Below, one piece after another: positions 60,357 to 64,000 of a DNA stretch of 64,000 nucleotides. Under the pieces are notes generated by a model that had not been told where the DNA came from, ran no database searches, and was given only the letters and a program-made list of their open reading frames with translations. Position 1 is the stretch's first letter, and the number at the start of each line of letters is the position of its first letter. The position numbers and the translations under genes are program-made. Origin of the DNA: UBA3824 sp017541145 (GTDB lineage Bacteria; Bacteroidota; Bacteroidia; Bacteroidales; UBA3824); assembly GCA_947168365.1 (NCBI GenBank), contig CAMVLO010000013.1, positions 1 to 64,000 on the forward strand. The letters are read 5' to 3'.

Positions 60357-61721
60357 TTACATCTTTAATTTCAATTGCGCAACTGTCTCAATATGAACAG
60401 AATGCGGAAACATATCAACCGGCTGAACTTTAGTTAACTCAAAACCATTGTCAGTCAATATTTTAACATCTCGCGCCAAAGTAGAACTATCGCAACTTAC
60501 ATAAACCATAGTTTTAGGTTTCATCATCACAATAGTTTCCAAAAGCGATTTGTCACAACCCTTACGCGGCGGATCAACAACCACAACATCGGCTGTTACA
60601 TGTTGTTTTTCAATAAGTTGAGGAATTACTTCTTCGGCTTTACCACAAATAAATTCAGTATTTTTTATACCGTTAATTTCAGCATTTTCGTTGGCATCAT
60701 TGATAGCCTGAGGAATAATCTCAACGCCGAAAACCTTTTTTGCAGACTTCGCGAGAAACAGAGAAATTGTACCAACCCCGCAATAAAGATCGAAAACGGT
60801 TTCGTTGCCACTCAGATTCGCGAACTCCAAAGCTTTGGAATACAGCACTTTGGTCTGCAAAGGATTAACTTGATAAAACGACAAAGGCGAAATTTTGAAT
60901 TTAATTTTACCAATAAAATCAGTAATAAAACCATTCCCGAAAACAGAACGAAATTCGCGACCCTTTATTACATTAGTATTTTCCTTGTTTGGCAAAATCG
61001 AAATATCTTTAATATTTGGCAACGCCGTTACAAGTTTATTTACCAATTCAGTTTCGCCGGCAATAGAATCGGAATTTACAATCAAAGAAACCATCAACTC
61101 GTTGGTTGCAAATGCTTTACGAATCTGCAAATACCGAAAAACGCCCTGATGCAAAACCTCGTTGTAAGGCTCGATATTAAAATCAATAAGATGTTCTTTT
61201 ACAATTTTTTGGATAATACGGTTCTCCTCCACTCCTATCATACAATCCTGACAATCAACAATTTCGTGAGAACCTTTAGCGAAAAAACCGGCAACAATTT
61301 TACCGTCAGAATTTTTAGCAAACGGAATTAAAGCCTTGTTGCGAAAACGGTAAACATTTCCGCATCCCAAAGTATCAAACATCTGATAATCGCCGGACAA
61401 CAAAACAGAATCCAAATTCTTTTTCACCTTATTATTTTTGAAAATCAATTGCGCCTTGTAGTCCATTTGCTGAATTTGACAACCTCCGCAAACATCAAAC
61501 AAATTGCATTTCGGCTTTACCCTAAGATTCGAAAACTTACGAATTTTATTCAATTTAGCGCGGGCGAAAGATTTGTGCGGCTCTGTAACTTCCACATCTA
61601 CAACGTCTCCGGGAATTGTACCGAAAACATAAACCGGGAAATTAGCATTCACAAAAGCAACTCCGTCGCCATCGGCACCGAGTTCAGAAATAGTCAAGGT
61701 AAGTTTAGAATATGGTTTCAT
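60357..61721 (-). CDS. rlmD: 23S rRNA (uracil-5-)-methyltransferase RlmD/RumA type
   Basis: SAM-dependent rRNA methyltransferase of 454 residues. A TRAM domain (LTLTISELGADGDGVAFVNANFPVYVFGTIPGDVV) is followed by the Fe-S Cys cluster (CNLFDVCGGCQIQQM). The Rossmann motif FDLYCGVGTISLFLAKSAKKV (about 315) precedes VVDPPRKGCDKSLLE and the nucleophilic Cys in VSCDSSTLARDVKIL. These place it in the RlmD/TrmA-like branch and probably at U1939 or U747; the exact site cannot be told. A -7 box (61747-61754) lies 26 bases upstream. Confidence 0.93.
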   Translation of the reverse strand: MKPYSKLTLTISELGADGDGVAFVNANFPVYVFGTIPGDVVDVEVTEPHKSFARAKLNKIRKFSNLRVKPKCNLFDVCGGCQIQQMDYKAQLIFKNNKVKKNLDSVLLSGDYQMFDTLGCGNVYRFRNKALIPFAKNSDGKIVAGFFAKGSHEIVDCQDCMIGVEENRIIQKIVKEHLIDFNIEPYNEVLHQGVFRYLQIRKAFATNELMVSLIVNSDSIAGETELVNKLVTALPNIKDISILPNKENTNVIKGREFRSVFGNGFITDFIGKIKFKISPLSFYQVNPLQTKVLYSKALEFANLSGNETVFDLYCGVGTISLFLAKSAKKVFGVEIIPQAINDANENAEINGIKNTEFICGKAEEVIPQLIEKQHVTADVVVVDPPRKGCDKSLLETIVMMKPKTMVYVSCDSSTLARDVKILTDNGFELTKVQPVDMFPHSVHIETVAQLKLKM

Positions 61722-61746
61722 AAAAATCTGAATTTTAAAAACTTTG

Positions 61747-61754
61747 CAAAGTTA
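61747..61754 (-). promoter_or_regulatory. -7 box of rlmD
   Basis: CAAAGTTA reads TAACTTTG on the minus strand, an exact TAnnTTTG. Confidence 0.5.
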
Positions 61755-61786
61755 ATGAAATTTTTTGAAAAAAAGTTGAAAAAAAA

Positions 61787-61818
61787 TTTGGTGGATATAA
61801 AAATAGTATCTATCTTTG
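61787..61818 (+). promoter_or_regulatory. tRNA-Glu promoter (textbook Bacteroidota form)
   Basis: TTTG at 61787-61790, exactly 20 bases, then TATCTTTG at 61811-61818. This is the best promoter in the window and supports the consensus used elsewhere here. Confidence 0.8.
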
Positions 61819-61854
61819 CATCGTCAAAAAGATAGAAATGATGACTTTAACGAT

Positions 61855-61926
61855 GGTCCTTTCGTCTAGAGGCTAGGACGCAAGATTTTCATTCTTGTAA
61901 CACGGGTTCGATTCCCGTAGGGACTA
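61855..61926 (+). tRNA. tRNA-Glu (UUC anticodon)
   Basis: A 72-base cloverleaf without encoded CCA. Acceptor GGTCCTT pairs AGGGACT (two G-U), D arm GTCT/GGAC, anticodon stem CAAGA/TCTTG with loop TTTTCAT (anticodon TTC), four-base variable loop, T arm ACGGG-TTCGATT-CCCGT, discriminator A. All arms pair without mismatch. It follows a textbook promoter and ends at a hairpin terminator (61928-61966), so it forms its own transcript. Confidence 0.96.
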
Positions 61927-61927
61927 C

Positions 61928-61966
61928 AAAGGTTGATTTCCAAATGAGGAGTCAACCTTTTTTTTT
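61928..61966 (+). terminator. Terminator of tRNA-Glu
   Basis: Stem AAAGGTTGA/TCAACCTTT (61928-61936 with 61952-61960) and a run of nine T. Confidence 0.85.
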
Positions 61967-62068
61967 GCTAAAAATTTTTGCAGAAAAAAATTAAAAACAA
62001 TATCATAAGCATAAAAAATATGATATTTGCAAATATTAATTAGTCCGAAAATTAAAACCTTCATATCA

Positions 62069-62108
62069 AAACGTGAACTCCGATTTTTTTCGGATTCACG
62101 TTTTTTTT
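62069..62108 (+). terminator. Orphan terminator between the tRNA and lipoprotein genes
   Basis: A 12-bp stem with a one-base bulge (ACGTGAACTCCGA against TCGGATTCACGT) and a run of eight T. The tRNA already has its own terminator, and the next gene starts 105 bases later behind its own -7 box, so no known transcript ends here. Confidence 0.75.
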
Positions 62109-62173
62109 ATACAAATTTAAAAAATCTTATCGTTTTTTATCTAAGACAACTGCGGAGTTTATTCCGTTTTTTA

Positions 62174-62181
62174 TATTTTTG
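62174..62181 (+). promoter_or_regulatory. -7 box of the GIN-domain lipoprotein gene
   Basis: TATTTTTG matches TAnnTTTG, 31 bases before ATG 62213, and excludes the longer upstream reading from 62027. Confidence 0.55.
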
Positions 62182-62212
62182 TACACTTTTTAAAAATAAA
62201 ACACTATCTAAC

Positions 62213-62920
62213 ATGAAAAACAGAATTATAAAAGCAGCACTTACTCTTTTGGGTGTGTTGTTGATGACTTGCAAAACGCCGGAGGGTTCAGGAAATTCGC
62301 TTACTGTTATAAAAGAAATATCTGATTTCTCGATGATTACAATTTTGGGCGCAAAAAAAGTAACCTTGAAACAAGGCGAAAAAAATACAATAAAAATTAC
62401 AGCAGACGACAATATTATAAAAAATATTGAAGTCAAAATTATCGATGAGCGACTAATTGTTGGTCCGAACAAAAAGATGAAAGATACTGATATTTCTGTG
62501 GAAATTACTGCTCCGAAAATAACTCATGCAGAAATCAACGGCAATACAAAAGTGGAAATTCCAAACGGTTATAACACTCATAATCTGGAATTTGTACTGA
62601 ACGGAGCGGTTGGAATAGATTGCGATAATCTGATTTCTGACGGAAGAATCGTGATTAACAACAACGGCAGCGGAAGTTCTACTCTCGGCGGCAAAGCTGA
62701 AACTTTGGTACTGAAAACCAAAGGCTCAGGAACTATTCTTGCTGAAAAATTTACCGCTGACTCAATCGGCGTAAAAATCGACGGTTCCGGTAGTATTTAT
62801 GTGAAATCCGACAATTATCTGAACGTAAAAATCAACGGAAGCGGAAGTGTGATTTACGACGGCAAACCTCAAAAATTTGAAAAAAGAATCAACGGTTCGG
62901 GAAAAATTATTCAACGATAA
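62213..62920 (+). CDS. GIN-domain (DUF2807) lipoprotein
   Basis: Predicted lipoprotein of 235 residues (signal KNRIIKAALTLLGVLLMTC, Cys 20). The mature part begins with FSMITILGAKKVTLKQGEKNTIKITADDNI and continues as a beta-helix with the repeated (N/D)GSG rung of the DUF2807/GIN family: NNGSGSSTLGG, TKGSGTILAE, IDGSGSIYVK, INGSGSVIYDG and INGSGKIIQR. It is an envelope protein of undefined role, common in Bacteroidota and often near anti-sigma systems. Followed by another lipoprotein 19 bases on. Confidence 0.8.
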   Translation: MKNRIIKAALTLLGVLLMTCKTPEGSGNSLTVIKEISDFSMITILGAKKVTLKQGEKNTIKITADDNIIKNIEVKIIDERLIVGPNKKMKDTDISVEITAPKITHAEINGNTKVEIPNGYNTHNLEFVLNGAVGIDCDNLISDGRIVINNNGSGSSTLGGKAETLVLKTKGSGTILAEKFTADSIGVKIDGSGSIYVKSDNYLNVKINGSGSVIYDGKPQKFEKRINGSGKIIQR

Positions 62921-62939
62921 TCAAACCGATACAAAAACA

Positions 62940-63653
62940 ATGAAAAAAATATTAATTGGATTTTTAACTGTAATTACATTTGCAGTATCATGCAAAACTG
63001 CCGAAGTATCAGGGTTTTACAAAACTCAGGACTGCGGTGATTATGCTGTTGACTGTTTTATGTACAATTTTCATTCTGACGGAAGGTTTACTTATTGGTA
63101 TTCCAACTCAATGATTGGAGAAATTACGTTGTACGGTACATATTACATCTTGAAAGATACAATAAAACTAACGCCAAATAAATATATCTTTCACGATACT
63201 ACAAAAATTGAGTACGTACCGAAATCCAATCCGCAAAAAACAAAAATAAATATCGCGTTGATTCCGGGATTTTTGATAAACAAACCCGACACAATGCATG
63301 TGCCCTGGAGAATAAAAATAAACAATGCTTTTAGCTTCGATGAAACGGACGAACTTGGAAATTACACTGCTAATGTACCGGAAGTCAATAAGATAGAAAT
63401 TCAAGATTACTCAGCAAAATACAACTTGGATTCAGATATGGAAGTTCAGATAAATACATTTTATCCGGACAAAAAAGACTGCGATATTAATATTTATCTG
63501 GCTTCTGATATCTTGGAACCCGTTGTAATTCCGCCTGTTAAAAAATTTTTGATAAAAGGTAGAAAATATCTTATTGCGCTCAACAACAGCGATTCCACAA
63601 GCAACAACATGTTTGAAGCGACAACAAATATTTACGTGAAAGAAAAAAATTAG
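62940..63653 (+). CDS. Uncharacterised lipoprotein
   Basis: Predicted lipoprotein of 237 residues. ATG 62940 gives the signal KKILIGFLTVITFAVSC (Cys 18). The upstream in-frame ATG at 62877 lies inside the preceding gene and lacks a signal. The first part (SGFYKTQDCGDYAVDCFMYNFHSDGRFTYWYSNS) reads like a lipocalin or META-type strand pair, TYYILKDTIKLTPNKYIFHDTTKIEY continues, and a later ELGNYTANVPEVNKIEIQDYS may be a small Ig-like or transthyretin-like domain. No family is recognised. Likely co-transcribed with the GIN-domain gene. Confidence 0.55.
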   Translation: MKKILIGFLTVITFAVSCKTAEVSGFYKTQDCGDYAVDCFMYNFHSDGRFTYWYSNSMIGEITLYGTYYILKDTIKLTPNKYIFHDTTKIEYVPKSNPQKTKINIALIPGFLINKPDTMHVPWRIKINNAFSFDETDELGNYTANVPEVNKIEIQDYSAKYNLDSDMEVQINTFYPDKKDCDINIYLASDILEPVVIPPVKKFLIKGRKYLIALNNSDSTSNNMFEATTNIYVKEKN

Positions 63654-64000
63654 TATTTTTTCAACGCACGAATCATATTTTGCCCGATTTCATAAAAATC
63701 TTCCGGCGTATAAAAACCGTTTCGCGGATTGATAGTCCAATCGATTTCAAGAGTTGTAACAAATTCCAAATCAGGGAAATGTATTTCGTTCCACCAATCG
63801 GCAGTCAAACCCTCGTAACTTTTTTTGGAATCGGGAACCGGAATCGGATGATAGTAACAAAATTTATAAAATTCTGACCAATAATTTTTCAATCTGCGAG
63901 ATTTTTCACCGTAATTATAGATGTCAAAATATGAAAAATTGTTGCGAAGTTCGCCGCCGGGAAATGTTCCGTGAACATCCCAAAACATGTAATAATTATA
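63650..64000 (-). CDS. Partial gene at window edge, possible M14 carboxypeptidase
   Basis: Only the C-terminal part, at least 116 residues, is visible; the frame stays open to base 64000, so the ATG at 63988 is probably internal. The stretch NYYMFWDVHGTFPGGELRNN resembles the D-x-H-G segment that supplies a zinc ligand in M14 carboxypeptidases, and FVTTLEIDWTINPRNGFYTP resembles the T-x-E active-site segment. This is a pattern match only. Its stop overlaps the end of the 62940 gene by four bases tail to tail. Confidence 0.4.
   Translation of the reverse strand, partial: YNYYMFWDVHGTFPGGELRNNFSYFDIYNYGEKSRRLKNYWSEFYKFCYYHPIPVPDSKKSYEGLTADWWNEIHFPDLEFVTTLEIDWTINPRNGFYTPEDFYEIGQNMIRALKKY

Noticed and set aside
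61857..61926. A second tRNA or tRNA cluster next to tRNA-Glu
   Set aside because: No second cloverleaf found before 62213; the hairpins there are terminators.

Overview
The window looks like chromosome of an AT-rich, anaerobic member of the Bacteroidota (Bacteroidales type). The evidence is: -7 boxes of the form TAnnTTTG, in places with an upstream TTTG; few Shine-Dalgarno sites; a type IX secretion (T9SS) C-terminal sorting domain; a roughly 1,100-residue SecA; DUF3108, DUF3857, DUF4159 and DUF4783 proteins; many Gln-ended signal peptides and lipoboxes; a phosphotransbutyrylase; and a biotin synthase with the cysteine pattern of anaerobes. Species cannot be named from sequence alone. There is no rRNA, CRISPR array, insertion sequence or integrase, and no gene-free stretch longer than 300 bases.

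Layout. 0-4 kb: a T9SS cargo protein without a signal peptide and an OmpA-type protein, both richer in G+C to the eye than the rest. 4-14 kb: a kinase-fold gene with an apparent frameshift, DUF3108, a lipoprotein, surE, a giant thioester alpha-2-macroglobulin and corA. 14-21 kb: argF, two envelope DUF proteins, purB, a Nudix hydrolase and bioB. 21-26 kb: a tight five-gene operon, panB - FKBP - FKBP - SWIM-type C-terminal half - DUF5691. 26-32.5 kb: an operon of a SpoIIE-type phosphatase, an acyltransferase, a Wza-like export protein and a Wzc-like tyrosine kinase. 32.7-40 kb: secA, a lipoprotein, an LplT-like transporter fused to an acyltransferase, DUF4783 and nadC. 40-46 kb: a lipoprotein with a Ser/Gly/Tyr/Arg repeat tail, a FadL-like porin, and a dCache-HAMP-GAF-PAS sensor without an output domain. 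46-51.5 kb: a BASS transporter, an SDR, dnaA, a phosphodiesterase, xseA and a DivIC-like protein. 51.7-57 kb: a TPR-PAS-SpoIIE phosphatase, a membrane protein, recR, a small conserved-looking protein and ptb. 57-64 kb: a small GlsB-type membrane protein, a subtilase, folC, rlmD, tRNA-Glu, two lipoproteins and the edge of a possible M14 peptidase.

Most genes are housekeeping or envelope functions. The shared themes are envelope maintenance (A2M, FKBPs, acyltransferases, polysaccharide export, OmpA, FadL) and membrane signalling through two SpoIIE phosphatases and one output-less receptor. I found no clear new defence or mobile system. The points most worth a second look are: a promoter-plus-terminator pair in the panB/wzc gap with no gene between them (candidate small RNA); an orphan terminator after the tRNA; the low-complexity surface lipoprotein; the LplT-acyltransferase fusion lacking its adenylation domain; the SWIM protein lacking its zinc finger; the frameshifted kinase; and a BioB missing a normally conserved cysteine.
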